Positions 8,075-18,795 are shown, counted from the first letter of the stretch. The stretch: DNA of 64,000 nt from Bog-950 sp046329535 (GCA_046329535.1 JAXLUN010000004.1:124001-188000); one strand, 5' to 3'. Numbers and translations are program-made. Notes: generated from the sequence alone by a model not told the origin.

Positions 8075-8345
8075 GGGTAGAGAGAAAAACAGCAGTACGC
8101 AAGAGTAAAGCCTGTATGGGTAGGAGAAAAGGCGGTGCCGGTAAGAGAAAAACCCGTATGAGGAGGAGAAAAGGGGGTACCGGATAGTGCCCGGGCGGTA
8201 TGGGAAAGAGAAAAGGCGGGATTAGGCGGAGAAACGCCTGTGTTAGAAAGTGCAGAGGCTGAGTTGGGAAGAGAAAAGGCGGTACCGGTAAGAGAAAAAC
8301 GCGCGGGTAGTAAGAGAAAAGCCTGTATAGGCAGGAGAAAGGGGG
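8075..8345. repeat. Degenerate tandem repeat array, 21-bp period (array 1)
   Basis: The core GAGAAAA (or a variant, GTGC in two units) begins at 8082, 8103, 8124, 8145, 8166, 8187, 8208, 8229, 8250, 8271 and 8292, each exactly 21 nt apart, then 8314 (22 nt) and 8335 (21 nt). Between cores the units are loosely alike (GGCGGTACCGGTA in several). Sequence has drifted but phase has not. Read on the minus strand it gives heptads of the form F-S-[LP]-x-x-T-[AG]. A short repeat-protein gene, a structured RNA or a DNA element read every two helical turns are all possible. Confidence 0.75.
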
Positions 8346-8557
8346 AGGCCGGATTTAGAAGGAGAAGACACCGGGGGAGTAACCTTAAGCCCTCAACGCA
8401 TAACAACTTTACCTTGGCTTTATTAACTTGCAGTAATGAAGTGTAAAACAGTGGAGGCATGAAAAGAAAGGGCGCAAGTGGTATTTTGTCTTGTTGCGGG
8501 AAGGAAACGGGTTTACCATTTGAGTATTTAATATGGTTTGATGAGTAGACAATAAGC

Positions 8558-8590
8558 TTTGATTAGTAGTTAATAATTGTTTTATTTTAC
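8558..8590 (+). promoter_or_regulatory. Candidate promoter of the 2868-residue surface protein gene
   Basis: TTTG at 8558-8561, 21-nt spacer, then TATTTTAC at 8583-8590, which matches the TAnnTTTG box in 6 of 8 positions. It lies 34 nt before the ATG at 8624. Weaker than the ribosomal promoters of this window. Confidence 0.35.
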
Positions 8591-8623
8591 AAAAGAGATT
8601 AAGCACACTAAAAACCACCTACT

Positions 8624-11600
8624 ATGAAACACAAAATTTACATCCTGCTTTTGTTTTGTATTTACGTTTGTTTAGCAGTAACAACGAGGGCACAAAGTAT
8701 TGCGCTTACCGGTGGTAACGTAATACAATATTGCGGAGCAAATCGCGTAGTGTCATTTACTGTGGACGGTATGACGAGTAATAATATTAGCGGGAGTTTT
8801 TCTATGCTAGGAGGAACAAGTTCTCCGTTTTTGAACATTGTAAATATTACCAGTAGTAACCCCTCCGTAAATATAATAACGGGAACGTTAAACGCAACTA
8901 CTGTAAGTTATACTTTGACTGTTGGAACCGGCAATACAGAAGTGATAGATTTGAATGTAGAAATAGAACCCGACTGCGAGATATTTGATTTGTATGTTTC
9001 GGGACAATATCATGGCTTTAACGGGGCGTATCCTATACAGCGAGGCATCTCTGCCCAGTTAGGAACCAACCCAACTACCGATTTTCCGGTTACTATCAAT
9101 TTTCCGCTGTTGGCTGTATCAAGTACACCGGTTAGTGGTAGCCAATCAACCAGTTGCAATTTGGTTTGGGATAATACTAACCAAGCGTATAGGCGGACAA
9201 TACGAATTGTAAATAATGGGGAGCCGATGAGTCTTACCGGAGCAGAAGTAAGGTTTGTAGAAAATTTTAGTTCCGGGCTGCTAAATATAACCAGTGTAAC
9301 AAATCAATCAAACAGTGTTCTAACGGGAGCGTTGCCCGCCATACCGGCAAATCCTTTTTATGTAACGATTAGCGGCAATAATCTTTCATTGGCCATTGAT
9401 AATACTGACGGAGACGCCAATGTTTGGGGGCAGGGTGAAGTTTTAACGATGATTGAGGTGATTGATGACTGCCCGGAATTTAACTCCCAAATACATGTTG
9501 AGTACAGATGCGGGGAAATGCCGAGCGGAAATTATTGCTACGGCTCAGTGCCGTTTACCTGCCAAGGAACAGGAAGTAATACACCAGTTATTAGCGCTAC
9601 TCTCTCAGGATTTGACCCCGCCTTTACACCAGATTACTGCTATGGTACGGGCAATTTGAATCATTTTATTTTACAGTTAACGAATACATCTGCCACTGCA
9701 ACTGATGCGGCTTTGGTAAAAGTATTTTTTGCAAATACTGTTGGTTCTATGACGACATTTAATTTCAATACACTTGCAGTTACTTCAAGTTTGGGCGGTG
9801 CGATTGCACACAGTATTGTTACGAGTAGCGCGGGCGTTAGTGTTGAGTTTGCTGCAAATACATATTTGCACCAATACGAAGTCTATACTTTGACATGGGA
9901 TGGTAGTATTGGTTGCCCGGTTGGTGCGAGTTGTACGGATATATCGAGCATGTACAGAAGATATGAGTATGAGTATGAAGGAGGTTGTGAATTGGATAAT
10001 CAGTATAATAAAGGGCCTTACGCTTTCTTTGACCCGAATACAGTGAGTGTGTATATGGGTGGGTTGAGCGTGCCACCAGCTATTGGGCCTACCAGTTTAG
10101 TGCATACAGGAACACCAGGAACAGATGCCAATGAAGCTGTATCTACCTATGAAGTAAATATACCTGCAAATGTACCTTATGCGTTATGGCCAGGCAATGG
10201 GAATAACCGAGCGTATATTTTGAACTTTACCCTTTGTGAAGATATGGTGTTTGAAAACAACGTAGATTGGGGAGGCGGATTAGTTACGAGTTCTGCGGCT
10301 ATCATTCCTGATGTTTCAGTAATGATACCAGGAGTAACAGGATGGACAAGTTTAAATAATCTGCCCTCGGGAATTTCGGCCATGTTTCAATCTTATAGCG
10401 GGGGTAGCGGTATTACACTGACCCTGCCATTTGGTACTAGTATAGGCGGAGTGACTGTAGATGAAGATTTTTTGAACGGATTGAGTTTTCAAATTCGAGT
10501 AAGGCCGCACTGCGGTTCGGGCAATCCTCAATGTGCATTAAGTGTTACAGCTTCTTATGTACCTGACCGGACATGCGCTACACCTTGTACTATACCGATA
10601 GGTTGTAGTATTAAAAGGGTAAACATACAGTGCCCAGGTTGTATTATAAGTGGAATTTACAGCAACGTTATGTATGGAGAGCGATACAGTGGAGATTATG
10701 GATTGATTGATGACGATGATAATGGGCTGGCAGATTCTCAGGTTTCTGCTTTTACGTCTACCAACAACCAAGTACGAAGAAAGACGCTGATGTATGGCGA
10801 CCGAGTAGAGCTTAATTATAACGGGGAGGTTAACCTGGGTTCAGGTTATTTTCCTTCTGTATCTGCAACTGCAAACACGTTAACTGCTTTTGGAAATTTG
10901 ATGGCAGGGAGCCCAACCGAGCAAACTTACTACGCAGCAAATCAGGCAAAGTTGGGCTTCAATTATGCGTATCTCAGGGTTTCTTTTTCGGACGGAGACC
11001 CTATACCGGGTGTTGGTAACCATTTTGCAGATTTGATGACTGCAAGTGACGGAGACGGGACGGACCCACATCTTCTACTTACCATACATGACGGCACGAA
11101 TGATTATAATTTCAACCTAAGCACCACCAACTCCGGTATTAACAACTTTATGTATCGGAATACAATTGCTGCCGGTTCTACTGGAGGGGAGGATGAATAC
11201 TTGTATGATATTTCGGTGGCAACTCTAAATTCCATAGGTCCCGATGTTTTACCGACCGGTAATGGTGGTTTCAGATACCATGACGGTGTAACCATAGATG
11301 CTAAACTTATTTACAAGTTAGACAGGAATGTAGGGGTTAACAACAACTTTCCTTACGGATTGGACGAAGGTATTTCTGTTGGCTGCTATGGTTCACTGCG
11401 GGCAGTTGATATTGACAACCCTACAGATTGGCCTGTAGACCGAAGATATATACAATGCTCAACACCTTTTACAAGCCAAACAGTTTTGACGGGAGCTTGT
11501 AATAATCCAAATACATTAAGCACATGTAACAACCCTGTAAACACCCCTTCGGGGCAGGTAATGTGGAACAATGATTGCGCGAATGTGCAATGGGGCTGTG

Positions 11601-14600
11601 TAGAGGGCGTAGAAAGGATAAATATTACCGGGTTCGATTTTGATTTTGCAGATTTTGACCCGCCCGTAATGAGAACCTGCGGGGTGTATTTTAATGCGTT
11701 TACAAACCATAACAATGAAACGGAAGGAAAAGGAGATGTGTTAGAAATAGGTTTAGAAAACACCGCTTCATTGGCAAGAAATTTTTTTCCATTCGAGTAT
11801 AGAAACTGGATGAGGAAGAGGGATTTTGATGTTACTACCATTGCTAATTCCTGCTCGTTGCAAACTTCTCCGATTTTTCTTTGGATGAAACTTGTAATGA
11901 CTACCGGTATTCCGGTTAATAACTCACTGTATCAATACAATCTTCTTCAAAATTTTACAACTGTAGCGCAAAATTGCAACAGTAATAACAATACATTATT
12001 TGGCTTTACATACGCCAATGCGGATTTACAGGGTTCTAATACCGGAGTCGGTATGCGTTCGCCAGATGATATGCAGTTGTGGCGAGACCAGTCTTTTTTT
12101 GTAACCACACCTTGTACTACTCAATGCACTACCGGCATTGAGTTTTGTGTACGACAGGAGAATGATTTTAATCCTGATGTAACTATCAGCGGCAATACAA
12201 GTACTTTCAGCACCACACCCAATATTGCAGAAGGATTGGAGCCCAATATTCAATTAGTGCCGGACGGTCCTGATACCGAGAACGGAGAATTGACGGCAGT
12301 TGGCAGCAATACCCGATTTCTGCTTTCTAATTTTTCTACACCCGCCACAGTTCATCCGGAGTTAGTATGGAGTCAGTATCTTACACCGACCAACCCAATC
12401 GGAGTTAATGGGACCATAGTGTATGAGCTTCAGGTTGAAAACCAATCTCTACTTGGCGATGCTCCCAACCCGTGGGTGTCTATTCATTTGCCTTTGCTTT
12501 CAGGTAGTTCTTTTTGGACAGGGGGTAGTGTAGAAATAATTGAGCCGGTTGCTTCAAATACTACATTGACCCCTCCCGGTTGTGGAAGTAACGGAACTAC
12601 TACGGTAAATGGTGTAGGAGGGTTTCCTGATTATGCAGTACAACCGGTTAATAGTTTTACGGAGATTGCCAACCTGCAAATGGTTCAGGTACCTATACCC
12701 ACTTCGACAAACAACGCAGATTTAATTTTTCAGATTCCGCCTCAGGCAGGGCATCCGTATGATGTATTGCGCAGAACTGCTTTAGGTGATGGAAACAACA
12801 ACTGCCCTTACCGTAAAAGCAATATGCGTGTGCGTATTACTTTAAACTACGATTGTGACAGAGTAGCCGAAGTGTTAGCTCTTTCTGCGCCACAGCACGA
12901 TGCATTACAACCCTCTGTTTTTGCAGGTTATGCCTGTGATAACGATATGGTACCTACCACCAATCCGATTTTTGATAATTTCTATACGAGTAATGCACCG
13001 GCAATAAATAACCAGACGAACGTAGCTCAACTTTTTGCGCAGCAAAGCTGCGATTATATAACGAGAGATCCTTTGCCTTTTGCTTTGGTAGGTACGGTGG
13101 TAACGCATGCGCAGTCGCCAGTAACGGGAAGCCAAATAGAAATTTGTAACACCGATTTAAGTTTTAGCTGGAGCAATACAGGTGTGGGCGGATTAACCGG
13201 TGTTTCATTAGATGTAAGTAATTTGCCTATGGGTGTTACTTTGCCAGATCCCGTTTATTTTACGGTTGGCGGGCAAACGTATCCTGTTTCAGATACACTT
13301 AATACTAACACATATGATTTAAGTGCACACCTTGCCTCTCTGCCTACTCCTATTTCCTTTGTGCCGCAGGGAGAAACAGTAACTGCCACTATACACTTAG
13401 CTGCCGGATGCCATGCAGCGTTAGATGGAGAGTCATTAATTTTTACACAATACAGTCAGCCGTATTGTTATCCTTTAAACCCTTTGAATTCTACGGCATT
13501 TCAGCAGGTAACTAGTTATACCATTAATAGTGAGCCGTTAAATCTTACGGCCAATATGTTAACCGATTGCAGTAACCAAGTTGAGTTTACGGCCAGTGGA
13601 GGATGTGGTAGTATTTATGAATGGAGGGAAGGCGGTGTGTTGCTGGGAACCGGTAATCCATTTACTTTTATGTTTAGTAGTGCCGGATTGCATACCGTAA
13701 CGTGTAATTCGGGTGATTGCTCAGCCACTGTTGATGTGGATGTTGTACCGACTTTAGATGTAACCGTTACTGTGCAGCATGAGGTATGCGGATTAGCGAA
13801 TGGGGAAGTTGAAGTTAGCGTAGGTAACGGCACAGCGGATTATACTTATGATTTAGGCGGAACCGGACTTACCACTAACCAGGCGAACCACACCTTTGCA
13901 AATTTAGGAGCACATTTGTACACGTTAACTGTGAATGATGTGAACGGTTGCAGTTTTACAACACAGGTAGATATTAAGAGCATTACTGATCCGGTTGTTA
14001 CTATTACTAAAGAAGCATTTACCTGTAAAGGACTTATTGAGTTAACTGCCACACCCGGCTTTGACAGTTATGAATGGAGTACACATGAAACCGGTAGCAG
14101 TATAGGAGTAGGTGTTGATGGTAACTATGGTGTAACTGCTAATATAGGCGGCTGTAGTGCAAGTGCAGATATAAATGTAAGTGTTATGCCTACTGCATTT
14201 ACTTTTCAAGGGCAAACTTATAATCCTGTAATAATTGGAGCTAATATGGCTAGTGTAACGAGTTTGACTAATGATTTGATTGTTCCCGGAATATTACCAA
14301 GTATCTCTACCTCAAAAAATTTGGTTGTCTATGGTAAACTTGTAATAGACCAGAATTATTGGTTTGAGATGGACCACGTTTGGATGGGAGAGGGTGCAGT
14401 GATAGAAATAGCACCAAGCACTTTGTTTGACATAACACAAACAGGAAGCCTTGCGGTAGATATAAGGTCTGTTGGAAGTTGTATGTGGAGAGGGATAAAA
14501 ACAGGAAAACTTGATGCCATAAGAATTAGAAATTTACACATAGAGGATGCTGAATATGCTGTTGAGTTAGCCGATTTGATAAAAGCACGAATAGTTAACT

Positions 14601-17230
14601 CAACGTTTAACAGAAACTTTACAGGTATTTACACAGCTACACACCCTACTGGCGGCACATACAATCTACAATCAACCATTATTAACAGCAATACGTTTGA
14701 TTGCACGGCTCCGCTTTACGAACCTTATACTGGTATGTTGACTGATTATCCTAATCAACCAAACACAGGCGAAATAACCACTACCCGCTGGAGTTGGGCA
14801 GGTGTAAATTTAAATGATGTTGGTTATATAGGCATAGGCGGTAAAAATCTTGCAACTGCCAACACTTTTAGAAATATATCCAACGGTATTTGGCTAAACC
14901 GCAGCAACGTAACCTTAACCTACAATAACTACATAGATTTACCAGAAAGCAATCATGGAACAGCTTATCAGTTATTCACTAACCCTAACGCACCCATAAC
15001 ACCTAACACCCCCATACGAAACGGGTATGCGGTTTATGCCAGCGGAAATAATTTGGATTATGTATTAGAACTAACAAAAGATAATAATATGCAGGCATGC
15101 CATTACGGAGTGTATGCCAAGTTAGGAATGAATGTTTCTGTAAAAGGCGGTAACATGCAAAACATGATGTGCGGTATTTTGATACAAAATTGCAGAAACC
15201 GAAATATTGACATTGGCTCGTGCCATATCGGTATTAATAATACTACACAATCTTATGGTAGTGGCAATTTTAAAGGTGTGGGTATAAAAATAGATAACAG
15301 TCGCTCGCCTTCTAATATAGGATACATATCGCTACACAACAATCGCCTAAATATTACAGGAGGTAGTTTCTTTGCAAACAACACGTCAGCATCTAAAGGA
15401 GTTGGCATCAGCATTAACGATAACACAGCGAATAACGGAAGCCCTGTGGATGTAATTGACAATGGAATTGTATTAAAAGATGCTGAAACAGGTATGCGTT
15501 TTTTAGGCATTAGCGGACAAAATACGGCTGTGAATATTACCCACAACCGGGTTTGGTTAGAGGGTATAAGCGCTAACAACACCAACAACAATAAAAATGG
15601 AGTAGAATTGAGCAACTGCGACCATGTTAGCATAGAAGAAAACACTGTAAGCGGAATAGACGCCAATACTACTAATGGCAGTGCCAACGCTTTTTACCCG
15701 CGCGGTTTCCGCTTGCAGTATTCATCTAAAAATACAGTGCGATGCAACCGAGCGTTTAATTTACGGAGCGGCTACCGGTTTGAAAGTGTTTGCGACAATA
15801 CTGATTTTGCCAGTAACGATATTGGCGTAGATGCCACTACACCTATAGAGGATGTGAATGGAAATATACTAAACACACACCCCGAGTATTACAATTACGT
15901 GGGTTTATATATTACTCCCAACGGCCAAGGCATTATAGGCCCACAAACACCTAATAAGGGCAACCGGTGGTATGGTGGCAGTAACTACAGCACAAACCTT
16001 TTTAGCTCTAACAAGGCGGCTAAAAATTTGAATATAAATACTGTGCAATTTTACCCCATAGAGATAACGCCTTACGGTTCCTTTACAGATAATCAAAGCC
16101 CGGATAACCAAGATTTCGTAGCGCCACCTAATTTAAACTGGTTTCAAATAAATGCTACACCCGGCCAAGAATGCAGCCCAAGCGTCCCTGCCGCATTGGT
16201 AAATGGAGGCGGAGGAACTTTGCGGTTTACCGAGTTTGAAAAAAGTATAATAGCCGATGAATATGACCCGGTGCTTTACCCTGAAACCGGCAACTGGTTG
16301 GCTGACCGCTATGTTTACAAGAAATTGAGAGAGAATGAAACTGAATTAGCAATGGGAACAATAGAAAAGCAGTTTTATGACAGCTTATCAAACACGGCCA
16401 TAAAAGATTTTGAGCAGATAGAAACCGAAAAAACTTTAGCCAGCCAAACCGATATTTTGCTGCAGCAAGAAAAAGAAACGAAGCTACTTTTTAAAGATGA
16501 AGCTATAAAGTCCATTGTAGTAAACGATAGTTTGCTGTTTTACCAAATTGGCGACAGTGTGCAGATTGAGCAGCAAAACGATAGTTTGCTGACCTTACTA
16601 AAAGCAAAACAAGTAGCGATAAATGAACACGAAGCAGACATACTGGAAGAGAAGTATAGCAAGGCTGATGCAGCCGATATGCAAAATATCAACATAACCA
16701 CTGCAACTGCGTTTGAAATTGACAAAAAAGAAACCAACAGTTATTATTTGCGGGAGGTTATGAAGGATGAGGTGGAGTTTGATAGTTTAAAAATTGAAAA
16801 GCTGCGTACCATAGCCGAAAAGTGTTTTTTAGAGGCGGGCGATGCTGTGTTTGAGGCAAGAGCCATGCTGGCTATAATAGAAGAGCGGAGCTACGAGGAC
16901 TACGATATATGCTTGGAGGCGGGCTATGCCATGAAAACGGACGGCACCGAAAAAACAGATACCCTGCCGGGTATGAAAACTGTTAGCTACCGCTTATATC
17001 CGGTGCCTGCACGTAATTTTTTAATGGTGAGCAAACAGGGTAAGCCATTTGCCGATGAGGAAGTAGAAATAGTAAATCCCTTGGCGCAGTTGGTAATAAA
17101 AGCCAGGTTGGGGATGGAAACCTATACCAACAAAATAGAAACCGGTATGTTGGCTCCGGGAACCTATTTTTGCCGGATAAAAAGCCAGGGAGCAACAGTT
17201 TATTCAAGAACCATCATTATAGCCAAATGA
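8624..17230 (+). CDS. Giant secreted beta-helix protein with T9SS type A sorting domain
   Basis: 2868 residues. Signal peptide at 1-24 (ILLLFCIYVCLAVTTRAQS). Residues 25-1640 are Asn/Thr/Ser-rich beta sequence without a recognised family. Residues 1640-1870 look like Ig/PKD-type modules with paired Cys. Residues about 1870-2480 are a right-handed parallel beta-helix of the pectate-lyase/NosD kind, with turns such as NGIWLNRSNVTLTYNN and GVYAKLGMNVSVKGGNMQNM. Residues about 2535-2780 are charged and helical. The last 85 residues (YRLYPVPARNFL...LAPGTYFCRIKSQG) are a type A (Por secretion) sorting domain. Probable surface adhesin or polysaccharide-acting protein; no catalytic residues could be assigned. 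The stop codon overlaps the next start (ATGA). Confidence 0.85.
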   Translation: MKHKIYILLLFCIYVCLAVTTRAQSIALTGGNVIQYCGANRVVSFTVDGMTSNNISGSFSMLGGTSSPFLNIVNITSSNPSVNIITGTLNATTVSYTLTVGTGNTEVIDLNVEIEPDCEIFDLYVSGQYHGFNGAYPIQRGISAQLGTNPTTDFPVTINFPLLAVSSTPVSGSQSTSCNLVWDNTNQAYRRTIRIVNNGEPMSLTGAEVRFVENFSSGLLNITSVTNQSNSVLTGALPAIPANPFYVTISGNNLSLAIDNTDGDANVWGQGEVLTMIEVIDDCPEFNSQIHVEYRCGEMPSGNYCYGSVPFTCQGTGSNTPVISATLSGFDPAFTPDYCYGTGNLNHFILQLTNTSATATDAALVKVFFANTVGSMTTFNFNTLAVTSSLGGAIAHSIVTSSAGVSVEFAANTYLHQYEVYTLTWDGSIGCPVGASCTDISSMYRRYEYEYEGGCELDNQYNKGPYAFFDPNTVSVYMGGLSVPPAIGPTSLVHTGTPGTDANEAVSTYEVNIPANVPYALWPGNGNNRAYILNFTLCEDMVFENNVDWGGGLVTSSAAIIPDVSVMIPGVTGWTSLNNLPSGISAMFQSYSGGSGITLTLPFGTSIGGVTVDEDFLNGLSFQIRVRPHCGSGNPQCALSVTASYVPDRTCATPCTIPIGCSIKRVNIQCPGCIISGIYSNVMYGERYSGDYGLIDDDDNGLADSQVSAFTSTNNQVRRKTLMYGDRVELNYNGEVNLGSGYFPSVSATANTLTAFGNLMAGSPTEQTYYAANQAKLGFNYAYLRVSFSDGDPIPGVGNHFADLMTASDGDGTDPHLLLTIHDGTNDYNFNLSTTNSGINNFMYRNTIAAGSTGGEDEYLYDISVATLNSIGPDVLPTGNGGFRYHDGVTIDAKLIYKLDRNVGVNNNFPYGLDEGISVGCYGSLRAVDIDNPTDWPVDRRYIQCSTPFTSQTVLTGACNNPNTLSTCNNPVNTPSGQVMWNNDCANVQWGCVEGVERINITGFDFDFADFDPPVMRTCGVYFNAFTNHNNETEGKGDVLEIGLENTASLARNFFPFEYRNWMRKRDFDVTTIANSCSLQTSPIFLWMKLVMTTGIPVNNSLYQYNLLQNFTTVAQNCNSNNNTLFGFTYANADLQGSNTGVGMRSPDDMQLWRDQSFFVTTPCTTQCTTGIEFCVRQENDFNPDVTISGNTSTFSTTPNIAEGLEPNIQLVPDGPDTENGELTAVGSNTRFLLSNFSTPATVHPELVWSQYLTPTNPIGVNGTIVYELQVENQSLLGDAPNPWVSIHLPLLSGSSFWTGGSVEIIEPVASNTTLTPPGCGSNGTTTVNGVGGFPDYAVQPVNSFTEIANLQMVQVPIPTSTNNADLIFQIPPQAGHPYDVLRRTALGDGNNNCPYRKSNMRVRITLNYDCDRVAEVLALSAPQHDALQPSVFAGYACDNDMVPTTNPIFDNFYTSNAPAINNQTNVAQLFAQQSCDYITRDPLPFALVGTVVTHAQSPVTGSQIEICNTDLSFSWSNTGVGGLTGVSLDVSNLPMGVTLPDPVYFTVGGQTYPVSDTLNTNTYDLSAHLASLPTPISFVPQGETVTATIHLAAGCHAALDGESLIFTQYSQPYCYPLNPLNSTAFQQVTSYTINSEPLNLTANMLTDCSNQVEFTASGGCGSIYEWREGGVLLGTGNPFTFMFSSAGLHTVTCNSGDCSATVDVDVVPTLDVTVTVQHEVCGLANGEVEVSVGNGTADYTYDLGGTGLTTNQANHTFANLGAHLYTLTVNDVNGCSFTTQVDIKSITDPVVTITKEAFTCKGLIELTATPGFDSYEWSTHETGSSIGVGVDGNYGVTANIGGCSASADINVSVMPTAFTFQGQTYNPVIIGANMASVTSLTNDLIVPGILPSISTSKNLVVYGKLVIDQNYWFEMDHVWMGEGAVIEIAPSTLFDITQTGSLAVDIRSVGSCMWRGIKTGKLDAIRIRNLHIEDAEYAVELADLIKARIVNSTFNRNFTGIYTATHPTGGTYNLQSTIINSNTFDCTAPLYEPYTGMLTDYPNQPNTGEITTTRWSWAGVNLNDVGYIGIGGKNLATANTFRNISNGIWLNRSNVTLTYNNYIDLPESNHGTAYQLFTNPNAPITPNTPIRNGYAVYASGNNLDYVLELTKDNNMQACHYGVYAKLGMNVSVKGGNMQNMMCGILIQNCRNRNIDIGSCHIGINNTTQSYGSGNFKGVGIKIDNSRSPSNIGYISLHNNRLNITGGSFFANNTSASKGVGISINDNTANNGSPVDVIDNGIVLKDAETGMRFLGISGQNTAVNITHNRVWLEGISANNTNNNKNGVELSNCDHVSIEENTVSGIDANTTNGSANAFYPRGFRLQYSSKNTVRCNRAFNLRSGYRFESVCDNTDFASNDIGVDATTPIEDVNGNILNTHPEYYNYVGLYITPNGQGIIGPQTPNKGNRWYGGSNYSTNLFSSNKAAKNLNINTVQFYPIEITPYGSFTDNQSPDNQDFVAPPNLNWFQINATPGQECSPSVPAALVNGGGGTLRFTEFEKSIIADEYDPVLYPETGNWLADRYVYKKLRENETELAMGTIEKQFYDSLSNTAIKDFEQIETEKTLASQTDILLQQEKETKLLFKDEAIKSIVVNDSLLFYQIGDSVQIEQQNDSLLTLLKAKQVAINEHEADILEEKYSKADAADMQNINITTATAFEIDKKETNSYYLREVMKDEVEFDSLKIEKLRTIAEKCFLEAGDAVFEARAMLAIIEERSYEDYDICLEAGYAMKTDGTEKTDTLPGMKTVSYRLYPVPARNFLMVSKQGKPFADEEVEIVNPLAQLVIKARLGMETYTNKIETGMLAPGTYFCRIKSQGATVYSRTIIIAK

Positions 17231-18795
17231 GAACCTTAGTATTGTTTCTACTTGTAGTAATAGCCGGTAATACATCGGCACAGATGTATGATAATGTTTG
17301 GATGTGGGGTAACTATCCCCAATACCAAGACACCGCACCTTTTCCGCATTACGGTAATGCCTTGGGGCAATTTGTGAATGACACCTTCGAAAGTAAACCG
17401 AAAGCCCTATTGCTCCCTTTTTCGGAGTGTAATACCAATATATGTGATGCCAACGGTAATTTACTTTTTTATACCAATGGCATGCGGATATTTGACAGCA
17501 CATCAACTCTTATTGAAAACGGTGACAGTATTAATTACGGTGATGCATGGGAGCATTTTGAACATGATTACACACCCGGAGCGTTTGGGATGAAAATCTC
17601 GAGCGGGCTATTTATTGTAAAAGAACCAGGGGCCGACTCAGCCTACATCATTATTCACATACTCAACGATTCATTAACCCCCGGATATTTTGACGGCCGT
17701 GTTTGCTATTCGAGGGTTGTCCAAAAAACTAATGGTCAATTTAAAATAACCGATAAAAACATTTCTTTTTCAAATGCGCATCCGGTGCCTGGTAATATGG
17801 CTATGTGTAAACATGGTAATGGTCGCGACTGGTGGATTGTATTTGTTGAATACAATACTAATTGTTACTATAAATACCTTTTACAACCGGATACCATTGA
17901 GTTTGTGTCTATGCAATGCGCGGGCGACCCCATCATGCAAATACCCTATGGTGATTTAGGTATTTGTAAGTTTTCTTTAGACGGTACAAAATTTTTGAAG
18001 CAATCTGCTTTTTCTGATTTAGATGTATTTGATTTTGACAGATGCACAGGGGAGCTATCGAACCTGATTGAAATACCTGCCTTTATACTTTATAACGACA
18101 TTGGAGAACCCGCAGTATGGACAAGTACCGCAGACTTTTCGGTCGATAACAGATTATTTTATGCATCTACCGGATATTGCTTAGTTCAATGGGATTTAAC
18201 GGCTGCCGATGTTCTCGCTTCTATTGATACCGTAGCATATTACGATTCATTTTTAGATACGGTGGTGGATAAAACTGGGTCGTATTTTTTTCGTTACTTG
18301 TCTCAATACGGGCCAGATGGCAAAATATACTTTGCCAGTGGCGGAGTACGGTTTTACTCTACCATAGAAAACCCTAACGGCCGAGGAGATAGTTGCCGCT
18401 ATCAATCCAGAAATATTGTATTGCCTAAGTTCTCTAACGCAACCATTTCACAGTTTCCCAACTACCGCTTAGGCCGCTTGGTAGGCAGCGCCTGCGACAC
18501 AGTGTATAGCGATGTGAAACCGATATACAAAGATGCCCCGTGGCTAAAGGTTTACCCTAACCCCGCTACTGATAATGTAAGGTTAGAGTATAACTGGGTG
18601 GAGTGGGAAAAAATTTCGGATTGCGAATTTCGGATTGCGGATTTAGAAGGAAGAATAGTGTTACAGCAGAAAGTGCCGAGGTATAGCACGCGGCAGGAGT
18701 TTAGTGTGAAGGGGTTGAGTGCGGGGGTTTATACTGTTGCCATAACCGATGGCGAAAAGAAGATAGCGGTGTGTAAGCTGACGAAGGTGGAGTAA
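17227..18795 (+). CDS. Secreted beta-propeller-like protein with T9SS type A sorting domain
   Basis: 522 residues from the ATG at 17227, which overlaps the previous stop as ATGA. The frame is open further upstream, but this start places a signal peptide at the N-terminus (MRTLVLFLLVVIAGNTSAQ). The body has repeated beta segments (CDANGNLLFYTNG, GICKFSLDGTKFLKQ, YGPDGKIYFAS) common in Bacteroidota propeller proteins. The C-terminal segment LKVYPNPATDNVRLEY...GLSAGVYTVAITDG is a type A sorting domain. Coupled translation with the giant beta-helix gene suggests that the two act together at the cell surface, which is inference. Confidence 0.82.
   Translation: MRTLVLFLLVVIAGNTSAQMYDNVWMWGNYPQYQDTAPFPHYGNALGQFVNDTFESKPKALLLPFSECNTNICDANGNLLFYTNGMRIFDSTSTLIENGDSINYGDAWEHFEHDYTPGAFGMKISSGLFIVKEPGADSAYIIIHILNDSLTPGYFDGRVCYSRVVQKTNGQFKITDKNISFSNAHPVPGNMAMCKHGNGRDWWIVFVEYNTNCYYKYLLQPDTIEFVSMQCAGDPIMQIPYGDLGICKFSLDGTKFLKQSAFSDLDVFDFDRCTGELSNLIEIPAFILYNDIGEPAVWTSTADFSVDNRLFYASTGYCLVQWDLTAADVLASIDTVAYYDSFLDTVVDKTGSYFFRYLSQYGPDGKIYFASGGVRFYSTIENPNGRGDSCRYQSRNIVLPKFSNATISQFPNYRLGRLVGSACDTVYSDVKPIYKDAPWLKVYPNPATDNVRLEYNWVEWEKISDCEFRIADLEGRIVLQQKVPRYSTRQEFSVKGLSAGVYTVAITDGEKKIAVCKLTKVE

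Larger units (their letters stand above)
7914..8623. other. 710-bp gene-poor region holding a phased 21-bp repeat array
   Basis: No protein gene is convincing here. The centre (about 8075-8345) is the degenerate 21-bp array described separately. The rest is AT-rich and includes a candidate promoter near 8558-8590 for the giant gene. Minus-strand frame 8029-8460 and plus-strand frame 8240-8446 run through the array and probably stay open because of its 21-nt period. Confidence 0.6.

Noticed and set aside
8029..8460. Minus-strand 143-residue frame with F-S-x-x-x-T heptads
   Set aside because: Kept only as an array feature. Openness follows from the 21-nt period, and the 22-nt step changes the codon phase of the motif; no signal peptide, no downstream gene.
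17170..17226. Upstream start for the second T9SS gene
   Set aside because: The ATG at 17227 gives a proper signal peptide and ATGA coupling; the longer form would hide the signal peptide.
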